From Exiguobacterium sp. AM39-5BH (GTDB taxonomy: Bacteria; Bacillota; Bacilli; Exiguobacteriales; Exiguobacteriaceae): a DNA stretch of 64,000 nucleotides. Within the stretch, counting starts at the first letter, position 1. Each line of letters opens with the position of its first letter. The position numbers and the translations under genes were made by a program. Below are positions 15,883 to 24,935 of this stretch, piece after piece. Where the stretch lies: positions 226,676 through 290,675 of the forward strand of contig NZ_QSGS01000003.1 of assembly GCF_003467445.1 (NCBI RefSeq), given 5' to 3'. The notes beneath the pieces are model-generated. The model saw nothing but the letters and a program-made list of their open reading frames with translations. It had not been told where the DNA came from and did not search any database.

Positions 15883-16122
15883 ATGCAAACGTATATTGAA
15901 CTGTATAATGGCGGCGAGTTGGAAGACCGGGCGATCATCAATGATGGGATGACGTTCGGCCGTGTGACGATTGTGGAATTGTTCTATCAAACGAGCCATA
16001 TCTTCGGATACGTCAAAGCCGATGGGGAGAAGCGCTTCTTCCTTGAGCCTATGTCAGCAGATGATACGTTCATCGTCGAAGGAGACGAGTATTCGCTCCA
16101 ACAGTTCATCGCCCTATTTTGA
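15883..16122 (+). CDS. Small uncharacterised acidic protein, 79 aa
   Basis: No family recognised. Strand-rich, acidic (YIELYNGGELEDRAIINDG, FIVEGDEYSLQQFIALF). ATG at 15883 with AAAGGGAG about 13 bases upstream; a GTG at 15850 would extend it by 11 residues but lacks a ribosome site. Followed immediately by a terminator, so it is a single-gene unit. Codon use agrees with its neighbours. Confidence 0.72.
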   Translation: MQTYIELYNGGELEDRAIINDGMTFGRVTIVELFYQTSHIFGYVKADGEKRFFLEPMSADDTFIVEGDEYSLQQFIALF

Positions 16123-16131
16123 TTGTTCACG

Positions 16132-16158
16132 ACGCAAGCGACTCGCTTGCGTTTTTTT
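16132..16158 (+). terminator. Terminator between the 79-aa gene and cvfC
   Basis: ACGCAAGCG / CGCTTGCGT stem with an ACT loop, then seven T. Confidence 0.93.
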
Positions 16159-16194
16159 GTCGTTTTCGTCACGATTGAGAGTGAGGTGATGAGA

Positions 16195-17286
16195 ATGAAA
16201 TTAGTAGCAATCGAACCAACTCCAAGTCCAAACAACTTGAAGATTATCGTCGAACCGGCGTTCATGGGCCGAGGTGTCACGTATGACAAAGCGAGCCGTG
16301 ACATACCGCCGATTATCGCGGACATTGTCGGCTTACGCGGGGTCAAGTCGGTCTATGCCGTCTCCGACTTCCTTGCTGTCGAACGCCATCCGAAACATGA
16401 TTGGCACGACGTCATGAACGAGATTCGCCGCGCGTTCGGGGAAGACGTGCCGGAAGTCGAGGCAAGCCAAATGGATACGGACTATGAACCGGTGCACGTC
16501 TCTGTCCAGTTCGTTCTCGACGTCCCGATGCAGTTGAAACTCGTCAAAGGCGACTCAGAAAAACGGGTTGGCCTGTCGAAACGATTCCTCGATGCCGCAC
16601 TCGACGTGCAGGCCCAAGTGAAGAATGTGATTCAAGACCGACGCTGGGTCGAACAAGCCCCACGTTACGGAGAACTCGAAGACGTGAGCGTCGTCGCGCA
16701 AGAAGAGCTTGAAGCGGCGTATCCCGAAGAGCGGGTCTCCCGCATCGTCGCCCGGGCGTTCGGTCGGGAAGCAGACTATGAGGCCAATGCAAACCAATTG
16801 CAATCAGACGATTGGAAAGCGCGCTTGGCATTCTTGGACGAGCTCGAGATCACCCCGGACAACATGGTGTACTTCCGCCGCGCCCTCGAGGACAAGGTGA
16901 TGGCCATCCGTCGACAAGCGGTCGTCATGATCGGCATGTTCGAAGAAAATCGGGAAGAGTATGTCACATATATCGAGCAGGCACTCGTCGACTCGTCACC
17001 GATCGTCCGCCGTACGGCCGGCGACACGGTATCGGATTGGGCGTTGCCACAGTCGCAGCCCTCGATGATTGAGGCGCTCAAGGATAAAAGTAAGCTCGTC
17101 CGCTGGCGGGCCGCTCGGTTCTTGTTTGACTGCGGAGATGAACAGGCCGTGCCTGCCCTTAAAATCGCGGAAGACGATCGGGAGTTCGAGGTCTCGTTGC
17201 AGGCGCGCCTTGCCAAAGAACGCATTACGAGCGGCGAAACGGCACTCGGGACAGTGTGGCAACAAATTTCTAACCGAACGAAATAG
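16195..17286 (+). CDS. Conserved virulence factor C (CvfC/YpgR) family protein
   Basis: 363-aa protein with an N-terminal NifU-N/Nfu-like domain (EPTPSPNNLKIIVEPAFMG, about 5-25; GLRGVKSVYAVSDFLAVERHP, about 45-65) and a C-terminal array of HEAT-like repeats (about 200-355: WKARLAFLDELE, DKVMAIRRQAVVMIGMFEE, SSPIVRRTAGDTVSDWAL, DKSKLVRWRAARFLFD). This is the layout of S. aureus CvfC and B. subtilis YpgR. The role is unclear; CvfC mutants in S. aureus are attenuated. GAGGTG precedes the ATG at 16195 by 6 bases. Single gene between two terminators. Confidence 0.85.
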   Translation: MKLVAIEPTPSPNNLKIIVEPAFMGRGVTYDKASRDIPPIIADIVGLRGVKSVYAVSDFLAVERHPKHDWHDVMNEIRRAFGEDVPEVEASQMDTDYEPVHVSVQFVLDVPMQLKLVKGDSEKRVGLSKRFLDAALDVQAQVKNVIQDRRWVEQAPRYGELEDVSVVAQEELEAAYPEERVSRIVARAFGREADYEANANQLQSDDWKARLAFLDELEITPDNMVYFRRALEDKVMAIRRQAVVMIGMFEENREEYVTYIEQALVDSSPIVRRTAGDTVSDWALPQSQPSMIEALKDKSKLVRWRAARFLFDCGDEQAVPALKIAEDDREFEVSLQARLAKERITSGETALGTVWQQISNRTK

Positions 17287-17327
17287 CAATCATTCGACAA
17301 AGTAATATATAATTCTTTTACAGTTAT

Positions 17328-17374
17328 AGGGAAGATAGACGGATCGTTGATTGAAACGTCTATCTTTCCTTTTG
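17328..17374 (+). terminator. Terminator after cvfC
   Basis: GGGAAGATAGACG pairs with CGTCTATCTTTCC around a 15-base loop, followed by TTTTG. Confidence 0.85.
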
Positions 17375-17420
17375 TACATTTTGATAATTCATCCAAATGA
17401 TTAACAATCGATACCAACTA

Positions 17421-17458
17421 TTCGACAGTTAGACAAACAGGTCTTTGGACCTGTCGAA
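17421..17458 (+). other. Two mutually exclusive stem-loops upstream of a 64-aa gene
   Basis: TTCGACAG (17421-17428) pairs perfectly with CTGTCGAA (17451-17458), while ACAGGTC (17437-17443) pairs with GACCTGT (17448-17454). The two share CTGT and cannot form together. The nearest T-run (17466-17472) is not adjacent. This could be a leader element or chance. Confidence 0.4.
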
Positions 17459-17529
17459 CGATAGGACGTTTTTCCTTGCGGATCGTTGATACACTAAACG
17501 TATCTTAGACCGACAAAGGAGCCATAATC

Positions 17530-17724
17530 ATGATGCTTTTTGCAGAAACACCAGAACTCGTAGCCTATAAGGAAATCGTTGATGGTACGGTTACAGTCAT
17601 CTTTGAGTCGATTCACAGTGAGACGTTCTCAATCTCTGCACAAGTTCGTTCCGACATCGATGTTGCTGACGTCCTATTCATGACTGGTTGGCAACAGTAC
17701 GTGGAAAACGTCCAAGTTTCATAA
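17530..17724 (+). CDS. Small uncharacterised acidic protein, 64 aa
   Basis: No family recognised. AAAGGAGCC lies 8 bases before the ATG, a strong ribosome site. The sequence starts MMLFAETPELVAYKEIVDG and ends in a tryptophan-containing GWQQYVENVQV; predicted soluble and strand-rich. It forms a single-gene unit closed by a hairpin at 17756-17802. Its size and pattern recall the other short acidic protein at 15.9 kb but no clear similarity is seen. Confidence 0.7.
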   Translation: MMLFAETPELVAYKEIVDGTVTVIFESIHSETFSISAQVRSDIDVADVLFMTGWQQYVENVQVS

Positions 17725-17755
17725 TAAAGGGAAATAATATACGTAAACCCATTAC

Positions 17756-17802
17756 AAACGTCTGCACGAACGTTTACACTAGTGCTATAGACGTTTTTTA
17801 TT
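17756..17802 (+). terminator. Probable terminator before the BsuPI lipoprotein gene
   Basis: AAACGTCT (17756-17763) pairs with AGACGTTT (17789-17796), followed by TTTATTTTT. An inner AAACGT/ACGTTT pairing is an alternative. It ends only about 20 bases before the next start codon, so an attenuator role is possible. Confidence 0.55.
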
Positions 17803-17823
17803 TTTCAGAGGAGAGTGGGATAC

Positions 17824-18630
17824 GTGAAGAAAACTTGGTTATTGGCAATCGTGACGACGTTGATCTTGATTGTCGCGGCGTGTGGCAAAGAAGAAGCAAA
17901 CCCGAGTGATGTGGATGGCAATGCGTCGACACCGCCTGATTTATTGACCCTTGAGACAGAGGTAAGCTACGATGCCAAATTGAAACAATTATCGGCGACG
18001 GTATCAATGACGAACCCGAATGAAAATCCGGTCAAAGTTACGTTCAATTCATCCCAGCGTTTTCAGATGACGCTGCTGAATGGTGATACGACCGTCTTTG
18101 ACTATGGTAAAGAATATATGTTTACAGAGTCGATTGTCGAGGAGACGTGGGCACCGGGAGAGAAAAAAGTATTCGATGAAGTGTTTCCGCTCTCGCTTGA
18201 AGCTGGGGATTATACGGTAAACTTCGTCAGTCTGGCTCAAGTCGAAGGTGCCACTGAAATGGCGGTCACGGATCAGCAATCGTTCACGGTGCAAGCGGAT
18301 GACGTGGCGACAGAAGAACCGACAGAAGAGACTACTGAAGAACCTACTGATGAGCCGAGCGAACAACCCGCTCAAACGGACGGCGCGTTCCGTGACGTGA
18401 CCATCAAATTGAATGGCAACGCCATTGACGTGTCGGGATACACAGACGTCGAAGAATTCGAGTGGAGTGTATCGGACGGTCATAGCCTCTATGCACAAGG
18501 AGCTGCCGAAGTGACAAGTGGCGGCTTTACGTTCGGTGTTTTATTGGATGAAGAACCACCGGCCGGAAAAACGCTATTTTTGGAGCTGACGCCGATTGGC
18601 GGAGACGTCGCTTCGTTCCGTATTCAATAA
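17824..18630 (+). CDS. Lipoprotein with BsuPI (intracellular proteinase inhibitor-like) domain
   Basis: Signal peptide with lipobox VAAC, cysteine at residue 20, so it is a lipoprotein on the outer face of the membrane. Residues about 38-140 match the BsuPI domain (SYDAKLKQLSATVSMTNPNENPVKV, QRFQMTLLNG, WAPGEKKVF). A linker of glutamate/threonine/proline repeats (EEPTEETTEEPTDEPSEQP) follows, then a C-terminal domain of about 80 residues that I cannot name. The GTG at 17824 has GAGGAG 10 bases upstream; a GTG at 17815 would overlap that site. Role unknown; BsuPI domains also occur in proteins unrelated to protease inhibition. Confidence 0.82.
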   Translation: MKKTWLLAIVTTLILIVAACGKEEANPSDVDGNASTPPDLLTLETEVSYDAKLKQLSATVSMTNPNENPVKVTFNSSQRFQMTLLNGDTTVFDYGKEYMFTESIVEETWAPGEKKVFDEVFPLSLEAGDYTVNFVSLAQVEGATEMAVTDQQSFTVQADDVATEEPTEETTEEPTDEPSEQPAQTDGAFRDVTIKLNGNAIDVSGYTDVEEFEWSVSDGHSLYAQGAAEVTSGGFTFGVLLDEEPPAGKTLFLELTPIGGDVASFRIQ

Positions 18631-18636
18631 CCGGAC

Positions 18637-18668
18637 GACGGAAACTCAGGTTTCCGTCTTTTTTTTTC
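18637..18668 (+). terminator. Terminator after the BsuPI lipoprotein
   Basis: GACGGAAAC / GTTTCCGTC with a TCAG loop, then nine T. Confidence 0.95.
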
Positions 18669-18747
18669 GGGAATGAAACAAGTTGACGGCGTCTACAGAT
18701 TGTCAGACAATTAGGCAAACCCATATCAGAAAGGGAGGAAGTTGAGT

Positions 18748-19563
18748 ATGCAGCAACACATTATTGAATCGACACACGCCAAACCATTCATCAACCCGGC
18801 CGAAGAAATTCGCCGCCGAATCGACTTTTTAAAGTCCTATGTCAAACGGGCCGGAGCGAAAGGGCTCGTCCTCGGTATTTCAGGTGGGCAAGACTCGACG
18901 CTCGCTGGAAAGCTCTGTCAGCTAGCCATGGAAGAGTTGCGGGAAGAAACAAGTACCGAGTATACGTTTTATGCCATTCGTCTCCCGTATGGGGAACAGC
19001 AAGATGAAGCGGATGCGAAGCGTGCTCTCGAGTTTATCCGTCCAGATCAGACGTTCTTCGTCAATGTGAAGCCTGCAGTCGATGCTTCGGTCAAAGCGTT
19101 CGAACAAGCGACCGGTCTCGAGTTAGGGGATTTCCATAAAGGAAACACGAAGGCGAGAGAGCGGATGAAAGTTCAGTACGACGTCGCAGCCACGTTCGGT
19201 GCCCTTGTCGTTGGAACCGACCATGCGGCTGAATATGTGACCGGATTTTACACGAAGCACGGGGACGGGGCTGCCGATGTGACGCCACTAACGGGTCTTA
19301 ACAAACGTCAAGGCAAAGCGCTACTCCAAGAGCTTGGTGCCCCTGAAAGTTTAATTTATAAAGTACCGACCGCTGATTTAGAAGACGACAAACCCGGCCT
19401 GCCTGACGAAGTCGCTCTCGGCATGACGTATAATCAGCTCGATGACTATTTAGAGGGAAAAGACATCGATCCGGCCATCGCCGAACGAATCGAGACGATT
19501 TACAAACGATCGCGCCATAAGCACCATATGCCCGCCTCGCTCTATGATGAGTGGTGGCAGTGA
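18748..19563 (+). CDS. nadE: NH3-dependent NAD(+) synthetase
   Basis: ATP-pyrophosphatase family enzyme, 271 aa, converting deamido-NAD to NAD with ammonia. The PP-loop [14 protein letters not shown] is at about residues 44-57, and [26 protein letters not shown] is the NadE signature. No glutaminase domain, so it is the short ammonia-dependent type as in B. subtilis. AAGGGAGGAA precedes both a TTG (18742) and the ATG at 18748; the ATG has the better spacing. Single gene between terminators. Confidence 0.97.
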   Translation: MQQHIIESTHAKPFINPAEEIRRRIDFLKSYVKRAGAKGLVLGISGGQDSTLAGKLCQLAMEELREETSTEYTFYAIRLPYGEQQDEADAKRALEFIRPDQTFFVNVKPAVDASVKAFEQATGLELGDFHKGNTKARERMKVQYDVAATFGALVVGTDHAAEYVTGFYTKHGDGAADVTPLTGLNKRQGKALLQELGAPESLIYKVPTADLEDDKPGLPDEVALGMTYNQLDDYLEGKDIDPAIAERIETIYKRSRHKHHMPASLYDEWWQ

Positions 19564-19596
19564 TAAAGGACCAGTCCGCGGACTGGTCCTTTATCA
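19562..19596. terminator. Bidirectional terminator after nadE
   Basis: Perfect 15-bp stem GATAAAGGACCAGTC / GACTGGTCCTTTATC with a CGCG loop; it overlaps the nadE stop codon. Confidence 0.93.
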
Positions 19597-19642
19597 ATTT
19601 AAAGAACCGATCTTTTGACCGGTTCCACTTAGGGGGGATGGA

Positions 19643-20032
19643 TTAGCGCTTTGAACGTGTCGGGACGAATTGGATGAGCAAGATGAGCGTGAACGCGATT
19701 AAGCTCAAGAGCGGAATCGTGATGAATCCAAAATAGTTCACCCAACGGATCAGACAGTCGTTGCTGCAGAACGCATCCCCGTTCGGAATGCGTTCGAGGA
19801 CCACGTGATAGAGCGCGATGCTCCAACCCGCACCGGCCATGAGACCAACGAAGAGCCGATTCACTGCACGGTTTGAAATCAATACCGTCAAATAATAAAT
19901 GGCGAGCGGATACATAAAAATGCGTTGGAACCAGCATAATTTGCATGGCATGTACAGCATGATTTCCGAGAAATAAAGACTGCCGAGCGTCGCGATCGTG
20001 GCGACGATAAAGGCAAAATGATGACGTTGCAT
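19643..20032 (-). CDS. bdbC: Disulfide bond formation protein, DsbB/BdbC family
   Basis: Membrane thiol-disulfide oxidoreductase, 129 aa, with four membrane helices. It reoxidises an extracytoplasmic DsbA-like partner and passes electrons to quinone. Both cysteine pairs are present: C30-x2-C33 (CKLCWFQR) and C89-x3-C93. The ATG at 20032 has AGGAGG 7 bases upstream, so the longer upstream frame is not used. The partner bdbD is not in the window. In B. subtilis BdbC acts with BdbD in competence protein folding. Divergent from ccpC. Confidence 0.92.
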   Translation of the reverse strand: MQRHHFAFIVATIATLGSLYFSEIMLYMPCKLCWFQRIFMYPLAIYYLTVLISNRAVNRLFVGLMAGAGWSIALYHVVLERIPNGDAFCSNDCLIRWVNYFGFITIPLLSLIAFTLILLIQFVPTRSKR

Positions 20033-20142
20033 CTGATTTCCTCCTGACGATTCAAAACTAATCGACAAACATGATATGATACAGTGAAGCAATAACATAT
20101 CCAGTATACAGTCTTTGAAACGATAGAGAAATAGGTGACGTC

Positions 20143-21021
20143 ATGCAAGTATCAGAAGTGGAAGTGTTAATCGTCCTCGCCGAAGAGTTGAATATGCGGA
20201 AAGCGGCGGAGCGCCTGTTCGTCTCCCAGCCCGCACTCAGTCAGCGTCTCGTCACGATCGAGCATCAGTGGGGCAAGAAAATTTTCGTCCGTTCGACACG
20301 GGGCCTCGCGCTGACGCCAGACGGTGAAAAAATCATCGACTTTGCGAAGAAGATGTATAGCGAAGAGCAGGAGCTGCGTGGAGAGTTGACAGCGCAACAA
20401 GGTGAGGTGTACGGTACTTTAAAAATTGCCGTCGCGTCCATCATGGGGCAGTATTGGCTACCGCGCGTCTTGAAACGATTCGTCGAGCGGTATCCGTCGG
20501 TCCGGGTCAAGCTCGTCACGGGCTGGTCAAGTGAGATGATGCGCTTTATGTTAGAGGAAAATTTCCACATCGGCATCATACGCGGGAACCCAGATTGGCG
20601 CGGCGAGAAAATGAAACTGTTCTCGGATTCGCTCCACTTGGTCGACTTGCGGATGACCGATTTGAAACAATTAAAAAATAACGAGCGTTCGTTCATTCAA
20701 TTCAAGAGCGACTCGACGTATTATCAAGAAATTTTGGAATGGTGGCAAGAGCGCTTCTCGAGCCCACCGCTCACGACGCTCGTCGTCGATCAAATCGAGA
20801 CGTGCAAACAAATGGCGTTACACGGAATTGGATTCGCGATATTACCCGAGTCGACAATCCGTGATGTGGAGGCGATCAATAAGATTCCGCTCACGTCATC
20901 GGACGGGACGCCGCTCGTCCGGGACACGTGGATGCTATCGACCGAGTCGATGCTCGAATTAGAACAGGTGAAGGCGTTTTGGAAAATCGTGGATGAAGTG
21001 ACAAAGGAGAGTGTGGAATGA
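20143..21021 (+). CDS. ccpC: LysR-type regulator CcpC
   Basis: LysR-family transcription factor, 292 aa. The helix-turn-helix (LNMRKAAERLFVSQPALSQRL, about residues 16-36, given here in parts: LNMRKAAERLF and VSQPALSQRL) is nearly identical to B. subtilis CcpC. The effector domain shares TGWSSEM, HIGIIRGNP.W.G, FIQFKSDSTY and VDQIETCKQMALHGIG with it. CcpC represses aconitase and citrate synthase genes and responds to citrate. The stop overlaps the start of the deacetylase gene (ATGA). Orthology is inferred from strong resemblance and from the neighbouring ykuR homologue. Confidence 0.85.
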   Translation: MQVSEVEVLIVLAEELNMRKAAERLFVSQPALSQRLVTIEHQWGKKIFVRSTRGLALTPDGEKIIDFAKKMYSEEQELRGELTAQQGEVYGTLKIAVASIMGQYWLPRVLKRFVERYPSVRVKLVTGWSSEMMRFMLEENFHIGIIRGNPDWRGEKMKLFSDSLHLVDLRMTDLKQLKNNERSFIQFKSDSTYYQEILEWWQERFSSPPLTTLVVDQIETCKQMALHGIGFAILPESTIRDVEAINKIPLTSSDGTPLVRDTWMLSTESMLELEQVKAFWKIVDEVTKESVE

Positions 21022-22139
21022 GTTGGGCAATTGAGGCAAGACGGCAGTTACATTTGATTCCCGAGCGAGGGTATGAAGAATTCAAGACCCAAGCGACGCT
21101 AGAGGAACTGATTCGTTCCTTGAACTCGTCTCGGGTGCACATCTCGCACTGGCGTACCGGTCTGTTCGTTCGTGTCGACGGTCTTATCGGCGATAAGACG
21201 ATCGGCTACCGGGCTGACATGGACGGCTTGCCGATCATGGAAGAGACGGGTCTCGAATTCTCCTCGGTTCATGAGGGGATGATGCATGCGTGTGGACACG
21301 ACGTCCACATGGCGATCGCCCTCGGATTGATTAAACGGGCCGTTGAGGAACCGTTCGACCACCACCTCGTCATCTTCTTTCAACCTGCCGAAGAAGGTCC
21401 TGGCGGTGCCGAACCGATGGCCGTGTCAGAACTATTTTACCACTTCCGTCCCGATGCGATGTTCGGACTGCACGTCGCGCCGGAATACCCGGTCGGCACG
21501 ATTGCCTCACGGCCGGGTGTACTGTTCGCGAGTGCGCGCGAGTTGCATCTGACGATTCATGGGAAAGGGGGGCATGGGGCTTTCCCCCACGCCGGGATTG
21601 ATGCCGTTATCGTTCAGGCCGCACTAGTTATGCAGCTACAAACGGTCGTCTCGCGGAACATCGACCCGATGGGCAGTGCGGTCATCTCGATCGGGAAAGT
21701 GTCTGCCGGGACGAAAGAGAACATCATCGCGGACACGGCGAAGCTCGACGGAACGATTCGTGCTTTGTCCGATAAAGAAATGGTCGTTCTTGAACGACGT
21801 ATCCGCCAAATTATCGCCGGGGTAGAGATGACGTATAACGTCCACATCGATCTCGAGTTCGGCAATCGCTATCACGAGGTCATCAATGATGAGCGTTACT
21901 TATATCAATTCGAAGAAGCGATTGAAGAGGTCGGATATTCGTATAAAACTTGTGTCCCGGCGATGACCGGAGAAGATTTTGGCTACATGCTGAAGCAAGT
22001 GCCTGGTTTTATGGTATGGCTCGGCGTGAATGACATGGGTTCTGGACTTCATCAATCGACGCTCAATCCGGATGAACGGGCCATCGATGTCGCCGTCGAG
22101 CTGTTCGATCATTTCTTCAGAACAGTAATTATTAGATGA
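21018..22139 (+). CDS. dapL: N-acetyldiaminopimelate deacetylase (YkuR), M20 amidohydrolase
   Basis: M20-family metal-dependent deacylase, 373 aa. Metal ligands are visible in MHACGHDVHMA (about 90-100), the catalytic/ligand PAEEGPGGA (about 125-133), LHVAPEYPVG and the C-terminal MTGEDFGYML. GKGGHGAFPH belongs to the dimerisation domain. High resemblance to B. subtilis YkuR makes the lysine/diaminopimelate acetylase pathway likely, although dapH (ykuQ) is not next to it here. It overlaps ccpC by 4 bases and is therefore co-translated with a carbon-metabolism regulator. Confidence 0.88.
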   Translation: MSWAIEARRQLHLIPERGYEEFKTQATLEELIRSLNSSRVHISHWRTGLFVRVDGLIGDKTIGYRADMDGLPIMEETGLEFSSVHEGMMHACGHDVHMAIALGLIKRAVEEPFDHHLVIFFQPAEEGPGGAEPMAVSELFYHFRPDAMFGLHVAPEYPVGTIASRPGVLFASARELHLTIHGKGGHGAFPHAGIDAVIVQAALVMQLQTVVSRNIDPMGSAVISIGKVSAGTKENIIADTAKLDGTIRALSDKEMVVLERRIRQIIAGVEMTYNVHIDLEFGNRYHEVINDERYLYQFEEAIEEVGYSYKTCVPAMTGEDFGYMLKQVPGFMVWLGVNDMGSGLHQSTLNPDERAIDVAVELFDHFFRTVIIR

Positions 22140-22171
22140 AAAAAGCGGACAACGGCCATGTCCGCTTTTTT
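22139..22171 (+). terminator. Terminator after dapL
   Basis: AAAAAAGCGGACA / TGTCCGCTTTTTT stem with a 7-base loop, beginning at the stop codon. Confidence 0.95.
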
Positions 22172-22261
22172 GTATGAAATGTGTAGAATTGTGCGTGAAT
22201 GGTTAAAGGTTTGGGAAAAAAGTAAGAGTTGTAAAGCGTCGATATTGTTAAGATTGCTCAA

Positions 22262-22279
22262 ATGTGAACATTTTGCGAA
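22262..22279 (+). promoter_or_regulatory. Candidate Rex operator upstream of cydA
   Basis: ATGTGAA-CATT-TTGCGAA matches the Rex consensus TTGTGAA-N4-TTCACAA in 11 of 14 fixed positions. Rex represses cyd genes in B. subtilis when NADH is low, which makes the position plausible. The site lies 130 bases before the start codon. Promoter elements in the gap are not clear to me. Confidence 0.4.
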
Positions 22280-22408
22280 CTCAAGCATTGAGACATTACA
22301 GCACTATATAAAATCATTATGATAAGGGTATCCAAAGGAAATCATCTGTGATGTCGCGCGATAGACATGGGTTTAAAGCGCTAGAGAGAGATAGGAGGTA
22401 ATCAATAG

Positions 22409-23796
22409 ATGTTTCAAGATCCTGTCCTGATGAGCCGGGCGTTAACGGCACTCACATTAGGCTTTCACGTGATTTTTGCCACAATCGGCGTCGGGGTTCC
22501 ATTATTAATTTTATTAGCAGAGTTTTTAGGCATTAAAAAGAAAGATCCGAAATATACCTTGATGGCCCGTCGGTGGTCACGCGGGTATGTCGTCACAGTA
22601 GCGGTCGGTGTCGTGACAGGTACGGCGATCGGGCTTCAGCTGTCCTTACTTTGGCCGAATTTGATGCGGGTCGCCGGGCAAACCATCGCCCTTCCATTGT
22701 TTATGGAAACGTTCGCGTTTTTCTTTGAAGCGATTTTCCTCGGAATTTATTTATATACGTGGGATCGGTTCAAAAACCCGTGGCACCACATGCTGCTTGG
22801 GATTCCAGTCGCGGTCGGTGCCTTGTTCTCAGGGTTCTTTATCACAACGGTGAACAGTTTCATGAACCAGCCGGTCGGATTCGATATCGTCGATGGACGG
22901 CTCGCCAACGTGAGTCCACTCGAAGCGATGTTCAGCCCGGCCATGCCAACGAAGATGGCACACGTATTGACGTCAGCCATCTTGACATCGGCGTTTATTT
23001 TAGCCGCTATTGCAGCCGTTCAGTTGTTGCGTCAACGACGGAACCAACTCGACAACTTGTCAATCGAGTATCATAAAAAAGGTCTTCGCTTGACGATGAC
23101 CGTCGCCCTCATCTTTGCGATCGCGACTGCCTCGTCGGGGACTTCTCAGGGAAATATTTGGCGAAGTATCAGCCAGACAAACTCGCAGCTGCCGAGTGGC
23201 ATTTTGAGACTTCCTCAGAAGCTGAACTGATTTTAGGCGGATGGCTCGAAGAAGACGGAGAAGGCGGCTATGAAGTACGTGGCGCCTTGAAAATTCCGTA
23301 TGCTTTATCTATCCTAGCGGGTGGCGTGCCGAACTATGAGGTGACAGGTCTTGATGAATTCGCGAAAGAAGATCAGCCTCCTTTGTTCATCCACTATTTA
23401 TTTGATGCGATGGTCGGGATTGGTATGCTCTTGGCCCTGATTTCGTTCCTGTTCGTGCTCGGACGCTATATCAAGCGGTTACCCCAATTCAGTAAACCGA
23501 TGCTCATTGCCATAGCGGCCGGTGGTCCACTCGCAATGATGGCGATCGAGTTCGGTTGGTTCTTCGCTGAATTCGGTCGTCAACCGTGGGCGCTTTATGA
23601 TTTAATGCGCACGAGTGAAGCGGCAACGACATCAGCGAACGTCGGTTGGATGCTTATCGCCTTTGCGATCTTGTATGCAGTTCTTGGCGTGGTCACGGTA
23701 CTCGTCTTGACTCGTCTGTTCAAGGACAACCCAGTAGGGAAAGAACTAAAATACTCGGAGCATCGCGGTGAAGCGATGTTCGCAGATGAAGTGTGA
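22409..23796 (+). CDS. cydA: Cytochrome bd-type quinol oxidase subunit I (frameshifted near 23130)
   Basis: Polytopic heme-binding subunit of cytochrome bd oxidase, reducing oxygen with quinol. N-terminal ALTLGFHVIFATIGVG carries the first axial histidine; GTAIGLQLSLLWP and the PLFMETFAFFFEAIFLGIYLY helix are typical of the YthA-like subgroup. The frame ends prematurely at 23230; one base added at 23129-23131 (GCC to GCCC) restores VGDFSGKYLAKYQPDKLAAAEWHFE and the rest to TGA at 23796, about 462 aa. The Q-loop is short. AGGAGG precedes the ATG. Operon with cydB. Confidence 0.92.
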
Positions 23797-23810
23797 TCGG
23801 AGGGTATGAT

Positions 23811-24842
23811 ATGCAGATTCAAGAACTAGGGATAGCCGTATTATGGACGTTTTTGTACGGTTATCTCATCGTCGCTTCGATTGATTTCGGTGCCGGCTTC
23901 TTCGCTTTCTATAGTAAGTATACAAAGCGAGACCACATGATTAACCGTCTGATTCAGCGTTATTTATCACCGACATGGGAAGTGACGAACGTTTTCTTCG
24001 TGTTCTTCTTCGTCGGGATTGTCGGGTTCTTCCCGGACACGGCGTACTATTACGGAACCGCACTTCTTGTTCCGGCCTCGGTCGTGTTGATTTTATTGGC
24101 GATTCGGGGAAGTTTCTACGCGTTTGCCAACTACGGTTCAAAAGAGAGTACATTTTACATGTTCTTATATGGGGCGACAGGTTTACTGATCCCGGCTTCG
24201 ATGTCGACTGTGCTTACGGTCAGCCAAGGCGGATTCATCAACGAAACTGAGTCGGGTGTCTTCTTTGACGGGATGAAGTTGTTCACCAACTTCTATTCAT
24301 GGACTGTCGTTACTTTGGCAATCGTGTCAGTGCTTTACATTAGTGCCATGTTCCTTTTGTTCTATGCGGACAAAGCGCGTGACGTCCAGGCAGTTCCGCT
24401 CGTCCGGAAGTGGGCGTTGTTCTGGAGTGTTCCGACGATAATCGCTTCGGGTCTCGTCTTCTTCGGGTTGAAGTCGCAGGCAGCTTGGCATTACGAGAGT
24501 ATTTTAGCAGGTAACTGGTGGTGGTTCGCCACAAGTTTTATCTTCTTTATTGTGGCCGTCTCGCTTGTCTATTTGAAACGGAACTACGGCCTAGCGTTTT
24601 TGATGGTCATGGGTCAGTTCTTTATGGCCTGGTTCGGATATGGGTACACACATTTGCCATATATCTTATATCCGTACATCGACATCAACGGAAGCGTTGT
24701 GAACGAGTCGATGGCTGTCGCACTCGTCGTCGTCTTTATTCTCGGACTGCTTCTTCTCGTACCGGCGCTGTATCTCTTACTTCGCCTGTTCTTGTTTGAC
24801 AACGACTATGTTCGTGGAAAGCGTTCGAGCGGCAAAGCATAA
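23811..24842 (+). CDS. cydB: Cytochrome bd-type quinol oxidase subunit II
   Basis: Membrane partner of CydA, 343 aa with about nine helices. The start ATG at 23811 has GGAGGG 7 bases upstream and lies 14 bp past the cydA stop. The WTFLYGYLIVASIDFGAGFFAFYSK segment at the N-terminus and the helix LSPTWEVTNVFFVFFFVGIVGFFP are typical of the YthB-like branch. No cydCD transporter genes follow; a terminator does. Whether the oxidase is of true bd or bb' type cannot be read from sequence. Confidence 0.9.
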   Translation: MQIQELGIAVLWTFLYGYLIVASIDFGAGFFAFYSKYTKRDHMINRLIQRYLSPTWEVTNVFFVFFFVGIVGFFPDTAYYYGTALLVPASVVLILLAIRGSFYAFANYGSKESTFYMFLYGATGLLIPASMSTVLTVSQGGFINETESGVFFDGMKLFTNFYSWTVVTLAIVSVLYISAMFLLFYADKARDVQAVPLVRKWALFWSVPTIIASGLVFFGLKSQAAWHYESILAGNWWWFATSFIFFIVAVSLVYLKRNYGLAFLMVMGQFFMAWFGYGYTHLPYILYPYIDINGSVVNESMAVALVVVFILGLLLLVPALYLLLRLFLFDNDYVRGKRSSGKA

Positions 24843-24867
24843 GACCGGATTTTCCGGTCTTTTTTTG
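24842..24867 (+). terminator. Terminator after cydB
   Basis: AAGACCGGA / TCCGGTCTT with a TTT loop and seven T. Confidence 0.93.
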
Positions 24868-24935
24868 TATAGTTTTTTTTGAGTGAATCGGTTACACTGT
24901 ACGAAGAATCTGGAAAGAAACAGCGTAGGAAAGGG

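Noticed and set aside
23158-23796. Separate 212-aa membrane protein after cydA
   Set aside because: It is the second half of CydA after a one-base loss, not an independent gene.
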